Assembly (NCBI RefSeq): GCF_001952855.1 | Contig: NZ_LPNO01000006.1 | Location: 250,780 to 314,779, forward strand | Direction of reading: 5' to 3' | Length of the DNA: 64,000 nt | Origin: Pseudomonas sp. ATCC PTA-122608 | GTDB taxonomy: Bacteria; Pseudomonadota; Gammaproteobacteria; Pseudomonadales; Pseudomonadaceae | In this document: piece by piece, positions 9,004 through 16,361 of the stretch | How positions within the stretch are numbered: the stretch's first letter is position 1 | Layout: every line of letters begins with the position of its first letter | Notes under the pieces: model-generated | Told to the model about the DNA's origin: nothing | Seen by the model: only the letters and a program-made list of their open reading frames with translations | The model's database searches: none | Program-made: the position numbers and the translations under genes

Positions 9004-9300
9004 TTAGCAGTACTCTTTGCTGACGACCCCAGAGCGCGGATCCTTCACAAAAACAATTCCCCCGCGACAGGAATCGACGGAGGGGGCATTCTTCTCGGTA
9101 ACCCCTGTGGCGTAGGGAATTGGGGCATCCGTGTAAATCCCGGGACGGAAAACGGCGCTAAGCAATGTCCAACCCGAACTCTGTGCAAACTTTTCAAAAT
9201 TAGCGTGATTGGATAGTTTTGATATTGCTACGCTGCTCGGCACGGCCCCGACCGCTATCGAAGCACACACCATGCACATGATCATTTTCCTGATGTTCAT
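9004..9300 (-). CDS. Small secreted protein of unknown function
   Basis: I do not recognise this 98-residue protein. It begins with a signal peptide (MNIRKMIMCMVCASIAVGAVPSS), and the mature part is about 75 residues. It contains two cysteines, one in DSCRGG and one as the final residue, which could form a disulfide. Segments such as SGWTLLSAVF and GIYTDAP are not from a family I know. The start has a strong AGGAGG eight bases upstream. It begins 25 bases after the end of the HAF-repeat gene on the same strand, so the two are probably one operon and may act together outside the cytoplasm. Confidence 0.65.
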   Translation of the reverse strand: MNIRKMIMCMVCASIAVGAVPSSVAISKLSNHANFEKFAQSSGWTLLSAVFRPGIYTDAPIPYATGVTEKNAPSVDSCRGGIVFVKDPRSGVVSKEYC

Positions 9301-9325
9301 TGCCCAATCCTCCTTATTCTTTTGC

Positions 9326-10567
9326 TCAAGGTAATGTGGTCGTGACGCTGATCACAGTTTGCGCAGCGTCCAGCACCATACCCGCCATATAGCTGCCATT
9401 TTCAGAGATGACAGCCACTTGGCTGTTGCTCCCTCCGCCTATAGTGGGCACACAAACGCTTCCAGCCGACGGTGCCCACGTGCAACCCGTGATGTATTGA
9501 CTGGGAGTGACAGCGTTCAACGTGACCCGGCTTCCACCGGCTATTGCCCCTGCGTCTCCCCATACACTTCCAGTGGGTAGCGGGATGAACTGGACAATCG
9601 GCAACGGCAAGGTCGACGGCTGCCAGGCAATGTACTGTCTACGCCCCTCGATTGTCGTTTGAACAACCAGAGCCAACCCAGCCTGATTAATGCCGACGGC
9701 GGTGTTCCTTGACCCCGTTGATAGCGTCAGCACCAAAGGCGCCGCTGTGTTGCTGCTCCAATAGGCACTTTTAGCGACGTTGGTCGCCGAGTTGGGATAA
9801 ATACACGTACCGATGAACTGCGATGCGTTATTCGTTTGGGAAACAGTGCAGTAACTGGCCCCCGTTGGCAGCGCCAGCGAGGTCACGCTGAAAGCCGCCC
9901 CGGTCTTTTCAGCGACTTTCGCAGTAGAATTCCCGGCACTATTGGGACAGTTGAGCGCGATCATGAGATTGCCTGATGCCGGCAGATTTACATCGACGGC
10001 GGCACAGCCGTCTCCCCAATCCGATACACGCTGCGGCGCACCTGTACCTGCTGGGTAAAACACCACAGTGCCTTGGCGGCTCGCGTTAAAACTTGACCCG
10101 ACAACATCGCCTTGGCCGTTGATAGCAGTGCCTGTGGTGTCAACGTCCTTGGGGCGAAGCAGGGGAATCAGAAGTGTGGCAGGCAAAGAATCCAGCTTGA
10201 GCGGTGTGGTGGTTGGAGACACCGAGCCCCACACGACTGCAAAGGAGGCATTGTTGGCATCCGAGCAATCCCCCACTGCTTGCCCCGAATGCGCAAGCCC
10301 CCATACCGAGCAAGGCTGCCCACTGACCAGCGTCGCCAAGGGTGATTGAGCACCGTGGGCAGCGCCATCTCCGACCCAAGGTACATTATTGGCGGTGGTG
10401 CTGGCGGGCGTACAGTTGCCGACGGTCATACCACTGTTATTGATACTCGCCGGCGTGCACTGGGCACCTGCCGACGATGAAAACGCAACCCATGTCGCGG
10501 CCTGGGCGCCCCCCAAACCCACAATCGAGAGACCGCCGACCAGTAAAAATCCATGTAGATGATTCAT
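9326..10567 (-). CDS. Secreted HAF-repeat protein
   Basis: This 413-residue protein has a signal peptide of about 23 residues (cleavage near QAA-TW). Its body is built of irregular repeats of the form INNSGMTVGNC, LAHSGQAVGDC, INGQGDVVGSS, NNASQFIGTC, INQAGLALVV and ENGSYMAGM, each roughly 40-70 residues apart. These resemble HAF repeats of predicted extracellular proteins, thought to form beta-propeller-like folds. Cysteines tend to sit at the end of each repeat. It precedes the small cysteine protein by 25 bases. Its codon use is less GC-rich than neighbours, which suggests an accessory origin. Function is unknown; binding or surface display is a guess. Confidence 0.7.
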   Translation of the reverse strand: MNHLHGFLLVGGLSIVGLGGAQAATWVAFSSSAGAQCTPASINNSGMTVGNCTPASTTANNVPWVGDGAAHGAQSPLATLVSGQPCSVWGLAHSGQAVGDCSDANNASFAVVWGSVSPTTTPLKLDSLPATLLIPLLRPKDVDTTGTAINGQGDVVGSSFNASRQGTVVFYPAGTGAPQRVSDWGDGCAAVDVNLPASGNLMIALNCPNSAGNSTAKVAEKTGAAFSVTSLALPTGASYCTVSQTNNASQFIGTCIYPNSATNVAKSAYWSSNTAAPLVLTLSTGSRNTAVGINQAGLALVVQTTIEGRRQYIAWQPSTLPLPIVQFIPLPTGSVWGDAGAIAGGSRVTLNAVTPSQYITGCTWAPSAGSVCVPTIGGGSNSQVAVISENGSYMAGMVLDAAQTVISVTTTLP

Positions 10568-10813
10568 CTTCGATCCTTCCCTGAAAATAACTTTTAGGAC
10601 TCATCCTGCTTGCCGCTGCGTTTACTAATGCCGCACAAACGAGATATTTACTACTGTCATTTCTAACAGGTACTAAACGAGTTAAACCGTGATTTTCTGG
10701 CCCCTCTTTCCCGATTAACCACTCTGGATCGGCCCCTCCGGCATCCCGCTGATTGCTCTGCACTAGCCCAACGAACTCAAAAAAGCGACTAACGGCAACC
10801 AGCGCATTGGTTA

Positions 10814-11554
10814 TCAAACCGGCCGAAAATGACTCGGCGGATAGCCCAACGACTTGCGAAACATCGCGCTGAACGCACTCGGGCTCTGATAACCATGCTC
10901 CAGCGCCACCTCTAAAATCGACACGCCCTGGGCCAGCAGTTTCAAGCTCAGGGCCAACCGCGCGCGCTTGCGCCATTCACCGAAGCTCATGCCCAACTCG
11001 CGCTGGAACACCCGGCTCAGGGTACGGGCGCTCATGTTCAGGCTGTCGGCCCAGGATTCCAGGCTGCTGTCGTCAGAGGGGTTGCGGATGAAATGCGTGC
11101 ACAGCCTGGCTAGCCGTACTTCGCCGGGCACCGGCACGTGCATCGCCACCACCGGCGCGGCGAGCAGTTCCATGCGGATCAACTCGATCATGGCCTGCAG
11201 ACGCGGGCTGTGGTGCCCGGCAATCTGCGTGGCGGCGACGATCAGCTCCCGCAGCAACGCCGACACTTCGATCACCTGACAGGTGCGCCCCAGCCCCGGC
11301 TCGGCCTCGGGCATCAGGAACAGCGTGCGCATATGCACTTCGCCGGCCATGCGGATCTCGTGCGGGGTTCCGGCCGGCACCCACAGCGCATGCCCGGACG
11401 GCACCAGCCAACTGCCCTGAGCGGTGCTGACCACCATCACCCCGGACACGCCATGGATCAGCTGCGCCTGGGCATGGCAATGGGGGTGCACCACGTCGTC
11501 GTTGCGGTAATTGTCGGCATAGGCTTCAAGCCAGGGGCGGGGTGGGCGGTTCAT
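10814..11554 (-). CDS. AraC-family regulator with cupin sensor domain
   Basis: The 246-residue protein joins an N-terminal cupin-like domain (HPHCHAQAQLIHGVSGVMVV, GTPHEIRM) to a C-terminal AraC DNA-binding domain with two helix-turn-helix units. The first is in the SLESWADSLNMSARTLSRVFQRELG region and the second in VSILEVALEHGYQSPSAFSAMFRKSLG. It resembles the NimR/YdeC-type regulators. It is divergent from the SDR gene at 11717 with about 160 bases between, so it may control that gene and itself. The effector is unknown. The region 10568-10813 upstream of the HAF gene holds no gene. Confidence 0.85.
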   Translation of the reverse strand: MNRPPRPWLEAYADNYRNDDVVHPHCHAQAQLIHGVSGVMVVSTAQGSWLVPSGHALWVPAGTPHEIRMAGEVHMRTLFLMPEAEPGLGRTCQVIEVSALLRELIVAATQIAGHHSPRLQAMIELIRMELLAAPVVAMHVPVPGEVRLARLCTHFIRNPSDDSSLESWADSLNMSARTLSRVFQRELGMSFGEWRKRARLALSLKLLAQGVSILEVALEHGYQSPSAFSAMFRKSLGYPPSHFRPV

Positions 11555-11716
11555 CGGCTCAGGTCTCGCATCAATCAGGCGTTGATTCTAGCGAAAAGCC
11601 CTGTGGCAAAAACGATAGATATAGACAGCCATCGTCGCATTCCAGACAGCCGGTGAACTTGTGGCCCACGCCATCAGTCAGCTAATTGGGCACTCTGAAA
11701 AAGGTTGGGTGGGGCA

Positions 11717-12517
11717 ATGCGCATTTCGTTGGAGCAACAAGTGGCGCTGGTAACCGGCGCGAGTTCCGGGATCGGCGCGGGGGCCGCCAAGGCCCTGGCG
11801 GAGGCTGGAGCTGCCGTGGTGCTGAACTACAACGCCCAGGCGGCGCCGGCTGAAGCACTGGCGGCGCAGATCAATGCCAACGGCGGTCGGGCGATTGCAA
11901 TTGGCGCCGATGTGTCGAAAGAGGCGGATGTCGAGCGCCTGTTTGCGCAAACCCTTGAGGCGTTTGGGCACCTGGACATTCTGGTGGCCAACTCGGGCAT
12001 GCAGAAAGACGCCGCTGCCGTCGACATGACCCTCGACGACTGGAACGCGGTGATCGGCGTTAACCTCACCGGCCAGTTCCTCTGCGCCCGCGCCGCCTTG
12101 CGCATCTTCAATCGCCAGGGCATCCGCGAAGGCGTTTCCCGGGCCGCCGGGAAGATTATCCACATGAGCTCGGTGCACCAAGTGATTCCCTGGGCCGGTC
12201 ACGTGAATTACGCCGCGTCCAAGGGCGGTGTGGAAATGCTGATGCGCACCCTGGCTCAAGAAGTCAGCCAGCAGCGCATCCGCATCAACGGCGTTGCGCC
12301 GGGGGCGATTCGCACGGCCATCAACCGCGCCGCCACCGAAGGCGCGGCCGAGGTGGAGCTACTCAAGTTGATTCCCTATGGCCGTGTGGGTGACGTCGAA
12401 GATGTCGCCAATGCGGTGGTGTGGCTGGCCAGTGATGCCTCCGATTACGTAGTGGGCAGCACCTTGTTTATTGATGGCGGCATGAGCCTTTATCCGGAGT
12501 TTCGTGGCAATGGTTGA
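11717..12517 (+). CDS. Short-chain dehydrogenase, glucose 1-dehydrogenase-like
   Basis: This 266-residue NAD(P)-dependent oxidoreductase has the classical SDR signature: the cofactor glycine motif TGASSGIGAG near residue 13, SSVHQV for the catalytic serine, and YAASKGG with catalytic Tyr and Lys. The usual NNAG is ANSG here. Sequence type suggests glucose or related sugar oxidation. The ATG at 11717 has GGGTGGGG upstream and is preferred to a TTG at 11705. Its last codons overlap the start of the GH15 gene, so the two are translated together, which fits joint action on a glucoside and the released sugar. Confidence 0.88.
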   Translation: MRISLEQQVALVTGASSGIGAGAAKALAEAGAAVVLNYNAQAAPAEALAAQINANGGRAIAIGADVSKEADVERLFAQTLEAFGHLDILVANSGMQKDAAAVDMTLDDWNAVIGVNLTGQFLCARAALRIFNRQGIREGVSRAAGKIIHMSSVHQVIPWAGHVNYAASKGGVEMLMRTLAQEVSQQRIRINGVAPGAIRTAINRAATEGAAEVELLKLIPYGRVGDVEDVANAVVWLASDASDYVVGSTLFIDGGMSLYPEFRGNG

Positions 12518-14336
12518 TCTGAAAAACGAACCACAAAGTGCCATCGATGCCCACGGCATCATCGGCGACATGCGCAGTGCAGCGCTGGTGAATGACAAGG
12601 GCAGCATCGATTTTTTCTGCTGGCCGGAGTTCGACAGCCCGTCCATCTTTTGCTCGTTGCTGGACTCCCCCGCCGCCGGGATCTTCCAGCTCACGCCCGA
12701 CCTGCCCGAGGCCCGCCGCGAGCAGATCTACCTGCCAGACACCAACGTGCTGCAAACCCGCTGGTTGAGCAATGAGGCGGTGGTGGAAATCACCGACTTC
12801 TTGACCGTCAGTGAAGAAGTCGACGACCTGCCGATCCTGATTCGCCGGGTGCGGGTGGTCAGCGGTAAAGCGTGCATCCATATGCGCTGCGCGGTGCGTC
12901 ATGACTACGCCCGCGCCCAGACCCGGGCCACTCAAGCTGACGGCGACGTGTTGTTTGAGGCCGCAGACCAACCCGGCCTGCGCCTGACCAGCAGCCATGC
13001 CCTGCAGCTGGACGGCGACGCGGCCATAGCGTCCTTTGAACTGAGCCAGGAAGAAGGCGCCGAATTTGTCCTCGGTGGGCTGGAAGATCCCCGCGTTAAA
13101 AACGACTGTACCGACCTGTGCCTGGATCGCACCCTGAAGTTCTGGCGCGGCTGGATTTCCCAATCCAACTACCGTGGGCGCTGGCGCGAAATGGTCAATC
13201 GTTCGGCCCTGGCCTTGAAGCTTTTGACCTCGCGCAAACACGGTGCAATCCTCGCCGCCGCGACTTTCGGCCTGCCGGAAACACCCGGCGGCGAGCGCAA
13301 CTGGGACTACCGCTACACCTGGATCCGCGATGCCTCATTTACCGTCTACGCGTTTATGCGCCTGGGGTTTATCGAGGAAGCCAACGGCTACATGCGCTGG
13401 TTGAAAGGCCGTGTGGGTGACTGCTGCGATCAGCCGATGAAGATCAACATTCTGTATGGCATCGACGGCCGCCAGGAACTGCCGGAAACCGAGCTGAGCC
13501 ACCTCAGCGGCCACGGCGGTGCGCAACCGGTGCGCATCGGCAACGAGGCCTACGACCAGGTGCAACTGGACATCTACGGTGAGCTGATGGACGCCGTATA
13601 CCTGGTCAACAAATACGGCGAAGCCATCTCCCACGAGGGCTGGAAACACACGGTGGAAGTGGCCGACCAGGTCTGCGAAACCTGGAACCACAAAGACGTC
13701 GGCATCTGGGAAATGCGCGGCGAGCAGCATCACTTCCTGCATTCGCGGCTAATGTGCTGGGTGGCCCTGGACCGGGCGATTCGCCTGGCGTCCAAACGCT
13801 CGCTGCCGGCGCCGTTTGCCCGCTGGGACCAGACCCGCCAGGCGATTTACGCGGATATCTGGAGCAACTTCTGGAACGAAGAGCGCGGGCACTTTGTGCA
13901 GCATATCGGCAGCACGGCACTGGACGGCTCAATGCTGTTGATGCCGCTGGTGCGCTTCGTTGCGGCGACGGACCCGCGCTGGTTATCGACACTGGAAGCG
14001 ATCCAGAAAAGCCTGGTGCGCGATGGGATGGTTTATCGCTACCGCAACGACGACAGCCAGATTGACGGCTTGCAAGGCACCGAAGGCGCGTTTGCGGCGT
14101 GCTCGTTCTGGTACGTGGAATGCCTGGCCCGGGCCGGGCAAGTGGAGAAGGCGCATCTGGAGTTTGAACAGTTACTGCGCTACGCGAACCCGCTGGGGTT
14201 GTATGCCGAAGAGTTTGATAACCAGGCACGGCATTTGGGCAATACGCCGCAGGCGTTGAGCCATTTGGCGCTGATCAGCGCAGCGACGTTTCTGGACCGG
14301 AAGTTGAGTGGGGTGAAGACGGTTTGGCAACCTTGA
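12510..14336 (+). CDS. Glycoside hydrolase family 15 (glucoamylase/trehalase-like)
   Basis: The 608-residue protein has the GH15 arrangement: an N-terminal beta-sandwich domain opening with IGDMRSAALVNDKGSIDFFCWP, then an (alpha/alpha)6 catalytic barrel with the hallmark RNWDYRYTWIRDAS segment and a late DGLQGTEGAF region. Related proteins hydrolyse alpha-glucosidic bonds such as trehalose or short maltodextrins. There is no signal peptide, so it is cytoplasmic. The ATG at 12510 sits ten bases after GGAG, and a GTG at 12504 is also possible. It overlaps the SDR by eight bases. A role in trehalose or osmolyte metabolism is an inference. Confidence 0.88.
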   Translation: MVDLKNEPQSAIDAHGIIGDMRSAALVNDKGSIDFFCWPEFDSPSIFCSLLDSPAAGIFQLTPDLPEARREQIYLPDTNVLQTRWLSNEAVVEITDFLTVSEEVDDLPILIRRVRVVSGKACIHMRCAVRHDYARAQTRATQADGDVLFEAADQPGLRLTSSHALQLDGDAAIASFELSQEEGAEFVLGGLEDPRVKNDCTDLCLDRTLKFWRGWISQSNYRGRWREMVNRSALALKLLTSRKHGAILAAATFGLPETPGGERNWDYRYTWIRDASFTVYAFMRLGFIEEANGYMRWLKGRVGDCCDQPMKINILYGIDGRQELPETELSHLSGHGGAQPVRIGNEAYDQVQLDIYGELMDAVYLVNKYGEAISHEGWKHTVEVADQVCETWNHKDVGIWEMRGEQHHFLHSRLMCWVALDRAIRLASKRSLPAPFARWDQTRQAIYADIWSNFWNEERGHFVQHIGSTALDGSMLLMPLVRFVAATDPRWLSTLEAIQKSLVRDGMVYRYRNDDSQIDGLQGTEGAFAACSFWYVECLARAGQVEKAHLEFEQLLRYANPLGLYAEEFDNQARHLGNTPQALSHLALISAATFLDRKLSGVKTVWQP

Positions 14337-14370
14337 ACCCGAGCACAATCTGAAGGCAAATGAGTAAACC

Positions 14371-14459
14371 TGTAGGAGCTGGCTTGCCTGCGAAAGCGGT
14401 GTCTCAGTCATTGATGTATGAGCAGATCCACCGCCATCGCAGGCAAGCCAGCTCCCACA
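14371..14459. repeat. REP doublet
   Basis: Two inverted REP copies of the TGTAGGAGCTGGCTTGCCTG type occur at 14371-14393 and 14437-14459. They lie between the GH15 gene and the isochorismatase-like gene and could end transcription or protect the GH15 mRNA. Confidence 0.9.
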
Positions 14460-14534
14460 TAGAGCGCGCCAGACTTGGAGACGAGGTGTACCCGGTGCAC
14501 AATGCGTGGTCCTTCGATCCCTGCCAGGATTCCA

Positions 14535-14996
14535 ATGCACCAGGTTCTGCTGATCATCGACGTACAACCCTCCTTCGCCCCGCCCGATTGGCTGGTGGGC
14601 GGCATCAACGCCCTGCTGGGCCGCATGCCCTCAGTGGCCACCGTAGAGCGCCACGACGAAAGCATCACCCCGTTCGCCCGCCAACTGGGCTGGCAGCCGG
14701 CGCCCGACGACAACAGCCTGATCGCTGCCGACCATGTCTTCATCAAACACGGCTACGCCCCCACGCCCGAGACCATCAGCCACCTGAAAAGCCTCGCGCC
14801 GGACAGGGTGCTGGTGTGTGGCATCCAGACTGATACCTGTGTGCTGGCGGCCGGGTTTGCGTTGTTTGACGCTGGCTTGCAGCCAACGCTGATCAGCGAT
14901 TTGACCGTCGGTTCGTCGCTGGATCGGTCAGGGAAACTGGGCGCGGACTTGTGGCGGCATCATTTCAAACACGTCATCACCCACGCAGAGATTTAA
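14535..14996 (+). CDS. Isochorismatase-family cysteine hydrolase
   Basis: This 153-residue protein is short but has the family's catalytic features: the aspartate in LLIIDVQPSF, the lysine in FIKHGYAP and the cysteine in CGIQTDTCVLAA. Members hydrolyse amides, nicotinamide-like compounds or isochorismate. The ATG at 14535 gives the natural N-terminus (MHQVLLIIDVQ); a reading-frame extension upstream to 14475 runs back toward the REP and is unlikely. The substrate is not predictable. Confidence 0.8.
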   Translation: MHQVLLIIDVQPSFAPPDWLVGGINALLGRMPSVATVERHDESITPFARQLGWQPAPDDNSLIAADHVFIKHGYAPTPETISHLKSLAPDRVLVCGIQTDTCVLAAGFALFDAGLQPTLISDLTVGSSLDRSGKLGADLWRHHFKHVITHAEI

Positions 14997-15008
14997 GTCA
15001 GCCCCTCA

Positions 15009-15143
15009 CTGTGGCGAGGGAGCTTGCTCCCGCTGGGTCGCGAAGCGGCCCCAAAAAGCTCATCGCCATCCAACTCAAAGAACACTGTCAACAAAACCTG
15101 GGGCTGCTGCGCAGCCCAACGGGAGCAAGCTCCCTCGCCACAG
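15009..15143. repeat. REP doublet
   Basis: CTGTGGCGAGGGAGCTTGCT at 15009 and its inverted partner ending at 15143 flank about 85 bases that include smaller hairpins. The right end lies about 50 bases before the VOC gene remnant. Confidence 0.85.
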
Positions 15144-15195
15144 GTTATTGGGCAAACATTATCGTTACCACAAGGCGCGTATTGATCGGCGCTCT

Positions 15196-15370
15196 GCCGA
15201 CGCATTATTCGGCGTCACTGCCGGCCTGGTCGCCGACGGAAACATCAGTCACGTTAGGCGCCACGTTGTATCGCGGCCCGATGAAAATCGAAGGCGGCGA
15301 GTGGATGTGCCAGGTGCGCGACCCGTGGGGCAACTGCATCGGCTTGCGCCAGGCCGGTCTAGACAAGTAA
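15196..15370 (+). pseudogene. C-terminal remnant of a glyoxalase/VOC-family gene
   Basis: The frame ending at 15370 encodes LGATLYRGPMKIEGGEW and then QVRDPWGNCIGLRQ, the conserved C-terminal half-module of glyoxalase/bleomycin-resistance (VOC) proteins. Upstream of about 15196 the frame no longer resembles the family and runs into REP sequence, and no usable start is present. It looks like the tail of a VOC gene whose front was deleted, perhaps with the REP insertion. Confidence 0.6.
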
Positions 15371-15452
15371 AGCAATTGCAGCCTTTCGAACCACGTTCGG
15401 TAACCGGTTTGGTCTACAGTTCCCACACTTCCCCTCCACCCTCGGAGCCTCC

Positions 15453-16361
15453 ATGCCCACCCTTCACATCCGCACGCACATGCTCGATATCGCCTACGAA
15501 GCCCATGGCCCGGAAGGCGGTGAGGTGGTGATTCTGCTGCACGGTTTTCCCTATGATCCTCGCGGCTACGACGAGATCGCCCCGGTGGTCGCCGCACGTG
15601 GCTGCCGGGTTTTGGTGCCGTACCTGCGGGGTTATGGCCCGACGCGTTTTATCAACGATCAGGTGATGCGCTCCGGCCAACAAGCGGCGCTGGCCAAGGA
15701 TTTGCTGGATTTCATGGATGCCCTGTCCATCGAAAAAGCCACGCTGGTGGGCTATGACTGGGGCGGACGCGCGGCGTGTATCGTTGCGGCGCTATGGCCT
15801 GAACGGGTGCAGGGCCTGGTGACGGGCGATGGCTACAACATCCAGGATATTGCTGCGTCGACCAAGCCTCGGGCGCCGGAAACAGAGCATCGGCTGTGGT
15901 ATCAGTTTTACCTTCACACCCAACGCGGCGTGGACGGGTTGACCGCCAACCGGCGTGAGTTCTGCCAGTTGCTGTGGGCGCTCTGGTCGCCGTCGTGGGC
16001 CGAGGGACCAAGCCTGTATGGCAAGACGGCACCTTCGTTTGATAACCCGGATTTTGTCGAGGTGGTGGTCCACTCTTACCGTCATCGCTTCATGTACGCG
16101 CCGGGTGATCCGGCGCTGGAAAGCATCGAGCAGGCGCTGGTGCAGCCGCCGCCGATTTCGGTGCCGAGCATCTCGCTGTGCGGCGCCGATGACGGCGTAG
16201 GCCCGGCCCCGGTTGAAGATGACGACCTGGAAAATTTCAGCGGGTTTTATCGGCGCGAGGTGTTGGCCGGCGTGGGCCACAATATTCCCCAGGAAGCGCC
16301 CCAAGCGACCCTCAAGGCGATCTTCGAATTGCTGGACCTCAACCCCCAGCAGAGATTCTGA
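15453..16361 (+). CDS. Alpha/beta hydrolase, epoxide hydrolase/dehalogenase-like
   Basis: The 302-residue protein has the alpha/beta hydrolase fold with oxyanion motif LLHGFPYDPRGYD, nucleophile elbow GYDWGGRAA in which aspartate replaces serine, and catalytic histidine in AGVGHNIPQEAP. An aspartate nucleophile is the mark of epoxide hydrolases, haloalkane dehalogenases and fluoroacetate dehalogenases. There is no signal peptide. Its 3' end overlaps the convergent bphP gene by 23 bases. The substrate is unknown. Confidence 0.85.
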   Translation: MPTLHIRTHMLDIAYEAHGPEGGEVVILLHGFPYDPRGYDEIAPVVAARGCRVLVPYLRGYGPTRFINDQVMRSGQQAALAKDLLDFMDALSIEKATLVGYDWGGRAACIVAALWPERVQGLVTGDGYNIQDIAASTKPRAPETEHRLWYQFYLHTQRGVDGLTANRREFCQLLWALWSPSWAEGPSLYGKTAPSFDNPDFVEVVVHSYRHRFMYAPGDPALESIEQALVQPPPISVPSISLCGADDGVGPAPVEDDDLENFSGFYRREVLAGVGHNIPQEAPQATLKAIFELLDLNPQQRF

